64,000 bases of DNA from DFXE01 sp032054765 (GCA_032054765.1 DAMBSC010000018.1:30322-94321); one strand, 5' to 3'; numbered from the stretch's first letter, positions 52,096 through 62,540 are shown. The notes: generated by a model not told the origin, from the sequence alone. Translations and numbers: made by a program.

Positions 52096-53676
52096 TTAAT
52101 AATTAGGATTGGATAAATTGGGGTTAGCTGTCAGGTCGGCAGCCGGAATAGGATATATATTATATTTACTGTTTACCTCGATCCCATCTTTTACGCCGCC
52201 TTTCCATTGCCACAAATATTTATCTGTCGTAAACTTGTCATAGCGGATCAAATCAGTACGCCGTGTACATTCCCAATAAAGTTCTCTGGCACGTTCATCC
52301 AGGAAAAAATCAATAGTTAAATCGGCTTCACGTAATATACCATTTGTGCTATATGCATCTCCGAAAGCTCTTTCGCGTAGCAGATTGATATAACCCAACG
52401 CTTCGGCACGGCTGGCTCCCGTTCCACCACGTACAACTGCTTCACCCAACATCAGGTAAATATCTGCCAGACGAAACACAGGATAATCCGTATTTACTCC
52501 TCCATCGGCCGTATTAGAAGAAATTTCTCCAGCGTCTGTAAGATTTGTCCATTTCTCTACAAAATAACCGTAAGATTGATTATCTATTACTTCAAGGTAT
52601 TGTGTTTGTCCTTCGGTAAAGAACAAACCACGACCATCCGCCTCATCGAACAGAGCCGGAATTTCGCCGCGTAAGCGGAACATTCCCCAGCCGGAAGACA
52701 CTCCGTAATCAGCCGGACGTTGATAATCTGAAGTATTACTTACAGCGCCACATATAATATATGTAGTAGCTCCCCAACTTACCGTATGAATGGCATCGAC
52801 CGGAAAAGCAAAGATAATTTCATTGGTACGCAAATGATTATCAGCATTAAACAATTTTGTATAGTCTGATTCTAATGTATATCCTTCGGCAATTACTTTT
52901 TTGCAGGCCGTGACACAGTCGGTATTACGGTTTTCACCTGTATAGACCTCAGCATTCAGATACATTTTTGCAAGTAAGGCGTTGGCCGCTCCTTTACTAG
53001 CTCGTCCATATATGGCTGAAGTTCGGTTATTTAGTATGCCTTCAATTTCATTTAGTTCATTTTCAATATATTCGAATACCTGAGAGGATGTGTATCTGGG
53101 AGGGATATAGGTACCTACCGGATCTTCTTCTGTAACAAACGGGATATTACCATATAAATCCATAGCATGATAATAAGCTAAGGCACGTAAATAACGAGTT
53201 TCTGCTCGGTACAGACGGATTTCAGATTGCACTGTTTCAGAAAAACCCGCTATCTTATCATCGGTTGCATTTCGAAGGAATTCATTACATAATGCTATGT
53301 TATAAAAAATTCGGTAATACATATCGGTGACCCACGGATCATTAGCATCCCAACTAAGATAAGTAATATCTGTTACTTTATCTCCTTCCAGCCAGGTAGG
53401 AGCCAATTCGTCAGTACCGCTCTCCTGTAAATTAAAATAAGCACGCATATAGTCCTGACCATTATTACTGTTCAAGTCTGCATTCCCCCCTCCTTTTTCT
53501 TGCCCGTTAATAACAAAGGCTACATATAATTTACCTAATACGGCACGGTAGTTATCTACTGTTGTATATACATCATTGGATGTTGTTTCGGTGATCGGTA
53601 ACTGATCAAGATCACCCAAGCAGGAAGTCAGGAAAATAATTCCTACGGAAAATATGATTGATATTATTCGTTTCAT
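52096..53676 (-). CDS. SusD/RagB-family lipoprotein (PUL3)
   Basis: This 526-residue protein has the lipoprotein signal FLTSCLGDLDQLPI, typical of SusD proteins, TPR-like helices with ETRYLRALAYYHAMDLYGNIPF, and the C-terminal RagB domain with RLADIYLMLGEAVVRGG and the FFLDERARELYWECTRRTDLIRY segment (ELYWE and R/D are near-invariant). It ends in the usual IPAADLTANPNLSNPNY. It follows susC by 12 bp. It should work with the neighbouring SusC in importing galacto-oligosaccharides. The ligand is inferred from the GH53 gene. Confidence 0.96.
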   Translation of the reverse strand: MKRIISIIFSVGIIFLTSCLGDLDQLPITETTSNDVYTTVDNYRAVLGKLYVAFVINGQEKGGGNADLNSNNGQDYMRAYFNLQESGTDELAPTWLEGDKVTDITYLSWDANDPWVTDMYYRIFYNIALCNEFLRNATDDKIAGFSETVQSEIRLYRAETRYLRALAYYHAMDLYGNIPFVTEEDPVGTYIPPRYTSSQVFEYIENELNEIEGILNNRTSAIYGRASKGAANALLAKMYLNAEVYTGENRNTDCVTACKKVIAEGYTLESDYTKLFNADNHLRTNEIIFAFPVDAIHTVSWGATTYIICGAVSNTSDYQRPADYGVSSGWGMFRLRGEIPALFDEADGRGLFFTEGQTQYLEVIDNQSYGYFVEKWTNLTDAGEISSNTADGGVNTDYPVFRLADIYLMLGEAVVRGGTGASRAEALGYINLLRERAFGDAYSTNGILREADLTIDFFLDERARELYWECTRRTDLIRYDKFTTDKYLWQWKGGVKDGIEVNSKYNIYPIPAADLTANPNLSNPNY

Positions 53677-53688
53677 TTCTGTTTATTT

Positions 53689-56661
53689 TTAGAATTCAAG
53701 TCCTATAGTCATACTATATGTTCTGGGTCTCGGATAGAAAGCAGAATCCATTCCGTTGGGAACTTCCGGATCTACACCTGTATATTTAGTGATACAGAAA
53801 ACGTTTTGCATCATCAGACTGACATTCAGGGAGGCCCATTTGGTAATACGACCAAAATTGTATCCAAGCATCAGATTGTCCATTTTCAGAAAAGATGCAT
53901 TTTCAACATAGTAATCGGAAAGATGCTGTCGTTGTTGAAAACCGGTTTTCAGGTAGCTGTTGTTCAGGTTGTTTAACTGATAGGAGTTATAGCTTACTGT
54001 GCTCCATGCTCCGGTATTCATACCCATACCATTGTAAACATAGTTTCCAATATTTGAACGTAACGAAGTGCTAAGCGTCCAGTTTTTATATCTTAATGAA
54101 GTAGATAAACCCATGATATAATCGGGAGCCGGAGATTTATAATGATATAAATCATTAGAATTAATAACTCCGTCGCCATCCAGATCGGCGTAGGCACCTT
54201 CTATAGGACGCCCTGTATCTTCGTCGTATAACTGGTGATAAACATAAAACATATAAGGTGCATATCCTTCAGTCAGTACCTGAAACTGGTATGCATCTAT
54301 AAATGGTCCTACAGGGGTACTGGTTATCGCACCTCCATCAACTAATGAGAGATTTTTTACTTTCATTTTCTGCCAGGTAAGGTTGTAAGAGATATTCCAT
54401 GTCCAATCTTGCGTATCAATAGGAATAGCATTTAAAGTGAATTCAACACCTTTACTGTCTACGTTACCAACATTAGTCAAGATTTGTTTGTCGAAGTTAC
54501 TACCTGCCGGACTTGGCACTGTGGCCAGTAGATCTTTTGTCTTGCGGGTATAGTAGTCGAAACTACCAGTGAGGCGCTCATCCAGAAAACCGAAATCGAG
54601 ACCAATGTTCCATGAGGTAGTAGTTTCCCATTTTAAATCATTGACATAGGCTTCCGGGCGATAGGTATATATCCATTGATTACCAAATAAAGCCTGAGCT
54701 CCGTTTTGGCTTATTGTATAAACCGGCAAGTAATTATAGTTACCAATACCTTCCTGCTGTCCTGTAACCCCATAAGAAGCACGTAATTTCAGATTACTGA
54801 GGACAGGATTGTTCTGCAGAAATGATTCTTCTGTTACTCTCCAGGCCAGCGCTACAGATGGGAATGTTCCCCAACGATGATCTTCATGGAAACGGCTCGT
54901 ACCATCCCGACGAATAGTTGCGGTCAGCATATAACGATCGTCAAACGTATAATTCAAACGAGCATAACCGGAGATCAAAGCATGACGCTGATCAGTAGCA
55001 GCAGAGGTGCTAATTATATCTCCTACTGTATTTAATTCTTTATAATCTGAACTAACGCTCTTCCAGAACTGGTAATCATATCCCATAGTAGCATCAATCT
55101 GGCTCTTAATAGCGTCAAACCGTTTGTTATAGTTCAAATAAGTGGTAAGCAAACGATTTGAGTTCTTTTGTGGACCGTAAGAGTAATCGCGTCCGAAAGT
55201 ATTATAATACTGGGTCGCTTCTGCAGGAACATATATTTTCCCTTTACCTTTTGCGTAATCATATCCTAATGTTGCATGCAATTTTAATTCAGGAAGAAAA
55301 TGGAATTTATAATCAATATCGGCATTTCCAATGAAACGGGAAACGCGACTTGTGCTATTATATTGTTCCAATAAACCCAGAGGGTTACGTACAGCAGCAT
55401 TTACAGGTTGTCCGCTCACATCTATATCTTCATAATATCCACCAAAAGTACTATTTCCAGAATAGACGGGAATTGTTGGGTTAAAAGTCGAAGCAGCCCA
55501 GATAGCATCACTGTTGGCAAACTGGTTATTATTTAATGAAGCTTTACCATTCAGGGTGATTTTCAGATGATCATCGAAAAAGGATGGAGTGAGATTAAGA
55601 CTTCCGGTTATACGTTCGGCATTATCGGTCCGTACGATACCATTCTGATTATAATAGCCTACAGAAGCGCGTATTGGCAAGTATTCGTTAATCCGACCGG
55701 AAAGGCTGACATTGTTATCTGTACCAAAAGCCGTATGATAGACCTGATCATTCCAATCAGTGTTTGCGTTTCCTATTAAGGCACGTTGTGCATCGGTTCC
55801 CCGGCTGTTTATTATATCAATAAATTCACCACGACTTAACATATCTGCTGTTTGAGCACGGGTTTGCAATGAATTAGTCGTACTAAAACTAACCCGCAGG
55901 CGGTCGCCTGTCCCTTTTTTAGTAGTGATAATCATAACCCCGTTAGAAGCACGTGAACCATAGATGGCAGTAGAAGATGCGTCTTTCAGGATTGTTATGC
56001 TTTCAATATCATTCGGGTTAATAAGGCTCAGGAAATTACCGCTGTTACCGCTGATTCCTCCATTTTCCAAAGGAATACCGTCTAACACGATTAATGGATC
56101 GTTGCTGGCATTCAATGAAGCTCCTCCACGAATACGAATTGTACTTCCTGCAGTTGGCGAACCGCTGGATGACATAATTTGTACCCCGGAAGCCTTTCCA
56201 TTAATCAGTTGTTCCGGAGAACTGATCATTCCTACATTAAAATCTTTGCTACTTACATTGGTTATCGAGCCGGTTAGGTCGCTTTTGCGTTGGGTTCCAT
56301 AGCCAATAACAACAATGTCATTCAATGTCAGTGCATCAGTAGTAAGCTGTACATTTAGGAGACCTAAAGCAGGAATTGCCAACATTTGTGTTTGATAACC
56401 AATATAAGAAAACTGTAACTGAGTAGCCCCTTCTGAGAGGTCAAGGCTGTAATTACCATCGTAGTCTGTGGTCGTACCATTTGTGGTTCCTACCACCAGT
56501 ATTGAGACACCGATCAACGGCTCTCCTGTCTCATCGGTTACGTTTCCAGTAACCTTCTTTCCACCAGCCTGTGCATAGACGGCTATGGAACTTGTTAGAA
56601 GTACTATGCAAAGCATTAAAAATGCTGTTACATGGCGTAGATAACAGGTCTTGTTGTTCAT
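53689..56661 (-). CDS. SusC/RagA-family TonB-dependent transporter (PUL3)
   Basis: The 990-residue protein has a Sec signal ending AVYAQA, a carboxypeptidase-like regulatory domain (about 35-110; VTGNVTDETGEPLIGVSILV), the plug with LNDIVVIGYGTQRKSDLTG and the SusC signature YGSRASNGVMIITT (Ser/Ala variant of the usual RGANG). A barrel follows, ending MTIGLEF. There is no STN domain, consistent with control by the HTCS-like regulator upstream. It is 40 bp after the clan-A enzyme gene and 12 bp before susD. All four lines point to a beta-1,4-galactan importer. Confidence 0.97.
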   Translation of the reverse strand: MNNKTCYLRHVTAFLMLCIVLLTSSIAVYAQAGGKKVTGNVTDETGEPLIGVSILVVGTTNGTTTDYDGNYSLDLSEGATQLQFSYIGYQTQMLAIPALGLLNVQLTTDALTLNDIVVIGYGTQRKSDLTGSITNVSSKDFNVGMISSPEQLINGKASGVQIMSSSGSPTAGSTIRIRGGASLNASNDPLIVLDGIPLENGGISGNSGNFLSLINPNDIESITILKDASSTAIYGSRASNGVMIITTKKGTGDRLRVSFSTTNSLQTRAQTADMLSRGEFIDIINSRGTDAQRALIGNANTDWNDQVYHTAFGTDNNVSLSGRINEYLPIRASVGYYNQNGIVRTDNAERITGSLNLTPSFFDDHLKITLNGKASLNNNQFANSDAIWAASTFNPTIPVYSGNSTFGGYYEDIDVSGQPVNAAVRNPLGLLEQYNSTSRVSRFIGNADIDYKFHFLPELKLHATLGYDYAKGKGKIYVPAEATQYYNTFGRDYSYGPQKNSNRLLTTYLNYNKRFDAIKSQIDATMGYDYQFWKSVSSDYKELNTVGDIISTSAATDQRHALISGYARLNYTFDDRYMLTATIRRDGTSRFHEDHRWGTFPSVALAWRVTEESFLQNNPVLSNLKLRASYGVTGQQEGIGNYNYLPVYTISQNGAQALFGNQWIYTYRPEAYVNDLKWETTTSWNIGLDFGFLDERLTGSFDYYTRKTKDLLATVPSPAGSNFDKQILTNVGNVDSKGVEFTLNAIPIDTQDWTWNISYNLTWQKMKVKNLSLVDGGAITSTPVGPFIDAYQFQVLTEGYAPYMFYVYHQLYDEDTGRPIEGAYADLDGDGVINSNDLYHYKSPAPDYIMGLSTSLRYKNWTLSTSLRSNIGNYVYNGMGMNTGAWSTVSYNSYQLNNLNNSYLKTGFQQRQHLSDYYVENASFLKMDNLMLGYNFGRITKWASLNVSLMMQNVFCITKYTGVDPEVPNGMDSAFYPRPRTYSMTIGLEF

Positions 56662-56701
56662 GATAAATTGATTTTAATGATATCTTTTTGTGTTTTGTTC
56701 A

Positions 56702-59248
56702 TTATTCCAGCCAGATACTACCGATTTCTACTATTGTATCTTTCTCTTTTTCTCCATTAACTGAAATTTCCAGTTTTTCAATATCCCTTATATCAAAAGG
56801 TATTTGAATGTCAGGAGTAAAATATTTTTCGAGAAAAACCGGATATAAATGAGGTAACAATGCCGTTTGGGTTTGCACCAATTTGGAAAAAGGTATTCGC
56901 ACTTTGTTATTTTCAGGATTTACTGTTGCCTTATAGGTGAATCCGTTACCACAAACAAATCCAATTTGCAATGTTTGAGTGCTTCCGGATATATGGAAGC
57001 ATAGATCCCGACATCGGATTAGTCTTTCTTTCCGATGGCTGATTTCATTACTAATATATTTTTGTAGAAAAAATACGGGAGACTCTTCAGAAGAATTAAA
57101 TGTGAAACGTAGAGTAGGTTCTACTGTAAAATCTTCATGCAAAAGTTCTCTTTTATCTCTGCTCCACTCGGGCATAGTATAAGATTCTATTCCACTCCAT
57201 TCATCAGTTACCCGAAACAGAAGTACCGGATTGTCCTTTTCTTCTACTTTACTTTCCCAATAAGAATGATCAGTATAATCCCAATCCAACGGATTGCCTT
57301 CTGTTCCGGCAGGATATGTATATTGCTTATCTGAATGAAACACAATAATGTTATAACGAAACAGATTACTCTGTACTTCTTCTCTCGGGATAGTTACACG
57401 ATAAGTATATCCTTCTATCTGTTCCATTTTGTAGGAAGGATTATTCTTGTTCCAAAAAGAAATTTTATCAGTGTAAACCATAACAGAGTCAGGTAAAACA
57501 GGGCCGGCGATTTGAGCTTCTATTACATAAGGTTTTCCCTTTTCGATAATTTGGGCTGGATGATGTATCGTATAAAAACGGGAAATGTGTGGTTCTGGAG
57601 CAGCAAACTCTCCTAATCGAATATTATTCCAATAACTATCAGCATTCCAGGATTGGGCAGAATTCAGATTTTTTCGTTTTAATAGGTAAACTCCAGGGCC
57701 GATAGAAGGAATAATTCTTCCCTTCGCTTGTGTATGAAAGCTTTCTGTACGATTTAATGCTATAATTGTAAAATCTTCCTGTAGTGAAGGCAAATTAATA
57801 GTCATATCCCAATAATTCCATGCGATAGTTACTACCTCCTTTTTTAAGGATGGTTTAGCAAAAGGATCGTTAACCACTATTGCGTCAGGCATGACTTCCA
57901 AACGCCAAACTCCTTCTTCCAGTTTATCCAGGAAATAAGCGCCTGTACCTTCATAACTGATGATTGGGGAACTTCCATATCCGACAATAGACTTTAACTG
58001 CTCAGGAGCGACAGGATGAGTCGATGTATGATTAGAATAGTAAAATTTATCAGTCCGGTTTAATTCACTCAGATTCTGAAGGTAACTTACTCTGAAATCT
58101 TCAAAGATCGTATCATTCGGAAATTTTGGATAAGACTTGTTTAGAGGAACGCTTTGTGCTACTTCTGACGCTATTTTCATACTAATAGCTTTTTGAGGAG
58201 TATAAGCTAGATTCAGATAATGCGTCTGATATTCGGTATTATATTGCGCCATATCCAGGGGATCGTAGGCAAACTGAGTAATCCACTGAAAGCCTGCTGA
58301 ACGAAAACTTCTAACCATAGCCGGATGTACATAAGAAGCCAAATTATCTGCAGGGTCATATTCATATACTAGTCGGGCTTTCTTATTAAACCCTTTTACA
58401 TTATTAAAAGGAATATGATAATTGTCTACAAAAGGAAGAAAATTTCCTTGACGTGTATGTCCTGCAACCAATCCTACAGGATACCATTGATAAGTTGTAC
58501 CTTGTATATCGGTTGAATAATAAGCCTCGATTTGTTGCATATTGTGACTTACATTATAAAATACAGGTTTACGATTTCCTGTCTTTTTTATGGCTTTCAA
58601 CATTCGGTTGATATACTCACTGGTTTGTTTCTGGGTACCAGCATGGCAGGGTTCATTATTTATCTCAAAACCGACAATATCAGGGTCATCTTTATAAGCT
58701 TTTTTCGTATATGGGTTGATGTGATTTACCAACTGTCCAATGTAACGCTCTTGCGCCTGAATTGCTTCCGAATCATCATGAATATCACATTTATCATACA
58801 TATAGGAAAAACCACCCGTTTGTAAATTCCTCTCCGGATATCCATTACCAAAATTAGTCATTGCTGTAAGTACCACTTTTATATTCCTTTCTTTTAGCTT
58901 ACAAATAAGGTAATCAAGCAGATCCAGATGTTCGTTTTCAATAAGATCGCCTTTCCCATTCGATATTTCTACATCCCATATATGGATACGATATGCATTG
59001 AAGCCAAGGCGGGCGAAATGATAAACATCTTTATCAATCGCCTGCCGATGGTCTATATTGAGATAACCTAATGCACGATAAGCATGAGCAAACGGGACTG
59101 TATAATTCACTCCAAAGAAAGAAGCTTCTTCCCCACTGTCAGAATAACGCATAATACCATTGCGGTCAACAAATACAGAAGATGTAACCTGCCCCATCAT
59201 AAAGGTCACATGGAGGCTGGTAATTAAAATAACAATAACTCTCAGCAT
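56702..59248 (-). CDS. Clan GH-A glycoside hydrolase, GH147-like beta-galactosidase candidate (PUL3)
   Basis: From ATG 59248 the protein has 848 residues and a signal peptide (LRVIVILITSLHVTFMMGQ); a longer start at 59350 adds a second hydrophobic stretch and is less likely. The N-terminal part (about 20-400) is a TIM barrel with clan-A residues: acid/base Glu199 in DIVGFEINNEPCHAG and a nucleophile candidate Glu296 in RLVYEYDPAD. The remaining 450 residues are beta-rich accessory domains. Position upstream of a galactan SusCD pair and overall size resemble the GH147 beta-galactosidase of the B. ovatus galactan locus; this likeness is from memory. GH5-type activity on another substrate is the alternative. 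It is the first gene of the PUL3 operon. Confidence 0.75.
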   Translation of the reverse strand: MLRVIVILITSLHVTFMMGQVTSSVFVDRNGIMRYSDSGEEASFFGVNYTVPFAHAYRALGYLNIDHRQAIDKDVYHFARLGFNAYRIHIWDVEISNGKGDLIENEHLDLLDYLICKLKERNIKVVLTAMTNFGNGYPERNLQTGGFSYMYDKCDIHDDSEAIQAQERYIGQLVNHINPYTKKAYKDDPDIVGFEINNEPCHAGTQKQTSEYINRMLKAIKKTGNRKPVFYNVSHNMQQIEAYYSTDIQGTTYQWYPVGLVAGHTRQGNFLPFVDNYHIPFNNVKGFNKKARLVYEYDPADNLASYVHPAMVRSFRSAGFQWITQFAYDPLDMAQYNTEYQTHYLNLAYTPQKAISMKIASEVAQSVPLNKSYPKFPNDTIFEDFRVSYLQNLSELNRTDKFYYSNHTSTHPVAPEQLKSIVGYGSSPIISYEGTGAYFLDKLEEGVWRLEVMPDAIVVNDPFAKPSLKKEVVTIAWNYWDMTINLPSLQEDFTIIALNRTESFHTQAKGRIIPSIGPGVYLLKRKNLNSAQSWNADSYWNNIRLGEFAAPEPHISRFYTIHHPAQIIEKGKPYVIEAQIAGPVLPDSVMVYTDKISFWNKNNPSYKMEQIEGYTYRVTIPREEVQSNLFRYNIIVFHSDKQYTYPAGTEGNPLDWDYTDHSYWESKVEEKDNPVLLFRVTDEWSGIESYTMPEWSRDKRELLHEDFTVEPTLRFTFNSSEESPVFFLQKYISNEISHRKERLIRCRDLCFHISGSTQTLQIGFVCGNGFTYKATVNPENNKVRIPFSKLVQTQTALLPHLYPVFLEKYFTPDIQIPFDIRDIEKLEISVNGEKEKDTIVEIGSIWLE

Positions 59249-59387
59249 CATGATAGAAGATTTTCTGGTTGTTTTTACATTGGCAAATGTAATTGCATAC
59301 AGAAAAAAGGAAAAGCAGAGATCGGACATAATAGGATAAAATTCGGACAAGCCGCATTAAAGAAGGCTTTCAGGTAGCTGTTGAAAT

Positions 59388-62300
59388 CTATTCTTCATCC
59401 ATAAACTGTCGTGGCGTTTTTCCATATTCAGCCTGAAAGCATTTTGAAAAATAAGAATGATTAGAGTATCCAACCTTATACATAACTTCCGCGACAGTAA
59501 ACTTTTTTTGTTTTAATAGCATAGCGGCGTTCTTCATACGGATAGTTTTGATATAATCTACAGGAGTTACTCCTGTTAGTTGCTTGATTTTACGATATAG
59601 TTGTTTATTATTGATACCCGAAACATCGCTAAGAGCATTCACATTTAGATCCGGATCAGAGATCCGTTCTTCAATAATCAAGGTTATTTGCGATAAGAAT
59701 TTCTCATCTGCAGAAACAACAATTGTTTCTTTAGGAGCTGTCATCTGTTCTAGTCGGGCTTTTGCCTGAATTTCCTCTTCCAGTTTATGATGAATAAAAG
59801 TATTGATCTGCATAGCATGATGCTGTACCTCTTCCAGTTGTTTCTTTTCAGCAGGATTTTTCAATTCCAGTAATAATTTACTGACCGGACCTATAATCAG
59901 GCTTAAAGGTGAAGTCAGATCATTAGACATTTCCGTGAAAAAATCAATTTTAGCTTGAGACTGTTCTATCAATACTCTCTTTTCTCTACGTTCGCTCTCC
60001 AACCGGCGCTTAACCCTAAAAAAGTTAACAGTCCAGGCAATAAGTACCAGAAATAGTATACCATACAGGCTTTTCGCCCAAACAGTAAGATACCAGGGAG
60101 GATTGATATGAATATTCAATAACCGCGTTTCATCTGAAGGCTTGCCGTTAACATTCAGCCGGCTGACAATAAGCTGGTATTCTCCATAACCCAGATTATT
60201 AAATGTCATACGGTTAGTATTGTATTTCAACAGATTCCATTCATTATCTAATCCGTTAAGCTTGTATGCAAAATTACTTTTTACTTCTTCCGAATAAGGT
60301 AAATCCGAGAGTTCAAGAGAAATGTTATTTTGTATATGTTTTAAGGTTAAAGCATCCGAATAACGGATACTCCGGTTTGTAATTCCCTCATCGAATGTGA
60401 TCAACTGATTATTTATATACAATCCGGTGAAAATAACGGGGCGTGTTGTTTTCTCTGATTGTAGAATTTCAGGTGAAGTAACAGCAAACCCGTCTGCTGT
60501 TCCCATATAGACCTGATTATTAATAGAGTCGTAATAAAGGCTGGTAAATACCTTATTCATAATTTTTAAACGTTGTGACTCTAAGGATTGTTTATTCAAC
60601 ACCCAAATACCATCCGTACGAGAAATCCATAAATGTTCATTGACTTCCGTCATTGAAAGTATTTCGTTATCACTGTATTCATTTATCTGAATGATTTCAG
60701 CTTCACTCTTACCAGGAACAAATCGTGCGATCTTATTGCGAAAACCAATCCATATTGTGCCAGAACAGTCGTTTATTATATAATTGAAATACTGCTCTCC
60801 AGTTAGATCTTTTGGTGGGATCTGGGTTACTTGTTTTGTTTTCGGATCAATAGTATTAATCCCTGCATTATTATATAAAAGCGCCCATATCTTACCTTCA
60901 TTATCCTGTACAAGCTGACTAATAAACATACCAGACAACCCATTGTTTGTATTAAAATTATAATCGGCTTTATAATTCTTTTCTTTACTATTCAACAGCT
61001 TATCCCTATCAACAACAAAAATCCCACCCAAACAGGAGGCAATCCATAATTGTCCTTCTTTATCTTCCAGAATACGATAAGCCCAGTTACAGTTATATAC
61101 ACCCGTACTATCTGTAATATTATAATGTATAAACTGTCGGGTTTGATAATCAAAACGATTAAGCCCACCGTCTGTTGCAACCCATAATTGTCTATCCTTA
61201 TCTTCATAAATATGCCTTATCCGGTTATGAGAGAGAGGCAGGCTGCTATTACCCATTTTATACCAGTCGGCATTTTTATCTCCTGCATTTAGATCCCGAA
61301 AACGGATAAGACCGTTACTGCCTCCAAACCAATAATTATTTCGTGAGTCTTTAAAAAGTGAATAGAAATGATTCCCTTCGCCCGTTCCGGTTATCTGGTA
61401 AATCGGGATATATTGAAAATCATTGGTAAATCGGGATAAAGAAATCCCGAAGTCCGTAGCTACCCAGATATTCTTTTCCCGATCGGTAAAAATATTCCAA
61501 ATAATATTGTTGGATAGTGAACGATCATTTCTTGAGTCATGGGTAATATGCAGAAGCGGATAATCTTCATGATATACGAACAAACCATTATCCGTTCCTA
61601 CCAACAGGTTATGATACTGATCCAAGGCCAGAGACTTAACAGAATTATCATGGAAAATCCCAATACATTCAGTTTGTCCGTTTGAAGGAATATATTTGAA
61701 TAATTCGCCCTCTGTCCCTATCCAGATGCAGCTACGTACAGTATCTTCAAGCAGAACATTTACGAATTGGTTGCTTTTATGAAGGCGGGCCGGTAAAGTT
61801 ATTTCTTTGAATAATGTTCTATCACGATCATAGATACACAGACCATCATACGTACCGATATACATTTTATCGTTTTCCGATAAAACAAGCGAATAAATAG
61901 TCTCATGAGGTAGTTCCTTATATTCTATTTTGCTTATCTTTTTCAATTCATGGGAAATTATATTATAGATATAAAGTCCGTTTAACGTACCTATCCACAA
62001 ATTACTATCTTGTAAAGCAAGTGCACGGATATCAGTAGGGAAAGAAGTTGGAGGTTCTTCATAGCAATCTGTTCGATAATTATAAATCAAAAGACCATTA
62101 TCAGAACCCAGGTATAGATACTCATCATTCATCGTAAGCCCACAGTAAATACGAGTATTATTTCTTTGTCCAAAAGTATAATGCTGCCGGGTTGTATACC
62201 CATCATAACTGTGTAGCCCTTTATCCGATCCGATCCATACAACTCCCTGCCTGTCCTGTAAAAAATAACTGATAATGGATGCCTCTGTACTTAGATGAAT

Positions 62301-62390
62301 ATTTTCAAAAGTCTGATAATTGGGTCTTTGTCCCAAAAGAATAAGGTTAATGGGTAAGAGGAAGAAAAGATATATTAATTTGTTATACAT
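59388..62390 (-). CDS. HTCS-like membrane regulator lacking kinase ATPase and receiver domains (PUL3)
   Basis: The 1000-residue protein begins like an HTCS: signal, propeller repeats to about 690 (VVWIGSDKGLHSY, LWVATDGGLNRF), Y_Y_Y domain (about 700-765) and one membrane span (about 768-792). After it comes only a coiled-coil with a worn HisKA box: FFTEMSNDLTSPLSLI, where Asn823 replaces the phosphoacceptor His and the E-L-R-T-P motif has become D-L-T-S-P. No ATPase domain (N, G boxes) and no receiver aspartate follow. The chain passes directly to an AraC-type helix-turn-helix (about 895-1000). It must therefore signal without phosphotransfer, perhaps by ligand-driven dimer change. It is upstream of the PUL3 operon on the same strand and is its likely regulator. 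Confidence 0.92.
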   Translation of the reverse strand: MYNKLIYLFFLLPINLILLGQRPNYQTFENIHLSTEASIISYFLQDRQGVVWIGSDKGLHSYDGYTTRQHYTFGQRNNTRIYCGLTMNDEYLYLGSDNGLLIYNYRTDCYEEPPTSFPTDIRALALQDSNLWIGTLNGLYIYNIISHELKKISKIEYKELPHETIYSLVLSENDKMYIGTYDGLCIYDRDRTLFKEITLPARLHKSNQFVNVLLEDTVRSCIWIGTEGELFKYIPSNGQTECIGIFHDNSVKSLALDQYHNLLVGTDNGLFVYHEDYPLLHITHDSRNDRSLSNNIIWNIFTDREKNIWVATDFGISLSRFTNDFQYIPIYQITGTGEGNHFYSLFKDSRNNYWFGGSNGLIRFRDLNAGDKNADWYKMGNSSLPLSHNRIRHIYEDKDRQLWVATDGGLNRFDYQTRQFIHYNITDSTGVYNCNWAYRILEDKEGQLWIASCLGGIFVVDRDKLLNSKEKNYKADYNFNTNNGLSGMFISQLVQDNEGKIWALLYNNAGINTIDPKTKQVTQIPPKDLTGEQYFNYIINDCSGTIWIGFRNKIARFVPGKSEAEIIQINEYSDNEILSMTEVNEHLWISRTDGIWVLNKQSLESQRLKIMNKVFTSLYYDSINNQVYMGTADGFAVTSPEILQSEKTTRPVIFTGLYINNQLITFDEGITNRSIRYSDALTLKHIQNNISLELSDLPYSEEVKSNFAYKLNGLDNEWNLLKYNTNRMTFNNLGYGEYQLIVSRLNVNGKPSDETRLLNIHINPPWYLTVWAKSLYGILFLVLIAWTVNFFRVKRRLESERREKRVLIEQSQAKIDFFTEMSNDLTSPLSLIIGPVSKLLLELKNPAEKKQLEEVQHHAMQINTFIHHKLEEEIQAKARLEQMTAPKETIVVSADEKFLSQITLIIEERISDPDLNVNALSDVSGINNKQLYRKIKQLTGVTPVDYIKTIRMKNAAMLLKQKKFTVAEVMYKVGYSNHSYFSKCFQAEYGKTPRQFMDEE

Positions 62391-62410
62391 TCTACCAATT
62401 TGTTGTTATA

Positions 62411-62418
62411 CAAAAATA
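62411..62418 (-). promoter_or_regulatory. Putative -7 box of the PUL3 regulator gene
   Basis: TATTTTTG on the minus strand fits TAnnTTTG and lies 20 bp before the regulator ATG at 62390, facing away from the ECF sigma promoter. Confidence 0.45.
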
Positions 62419-62470
62419 CAGAACATGTGTGACATATACAATAGTGTATTTCAGGCAGATCCGGTTTTGA

Positions 62471-62502
62471 TTTGTAACTTTATCCCATTTTTTATATATT
62501 TG
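62471..62502 (+). promoter_or_regulatory. Canonical Bacteroides -33/-7 promoter of the ECF sigma gene
   Basis: TTTG at 62471-62474 and TATATTTG at 62495-62502 are separated by exactly 20 bp. This fits the Bacteroides primary-sigma promoter (TTTG, 19-21 bp, TAnnTTTG) at both boxes. The ATG of the sigma gene is 38 bp downstream. Confidence 0.8.
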
Positions 62503-62540
62503 TTATTTTTATAATACTACACCCTCTTTTTGTGTGTGTC

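Noticed and set aside
59249..59350. Longer start for the clan GH-A enzyme
   Set aside because: It adds a second hydrophobic stretch ahead of a good signal peptide; ATG 59248 or 59251 is more natural.
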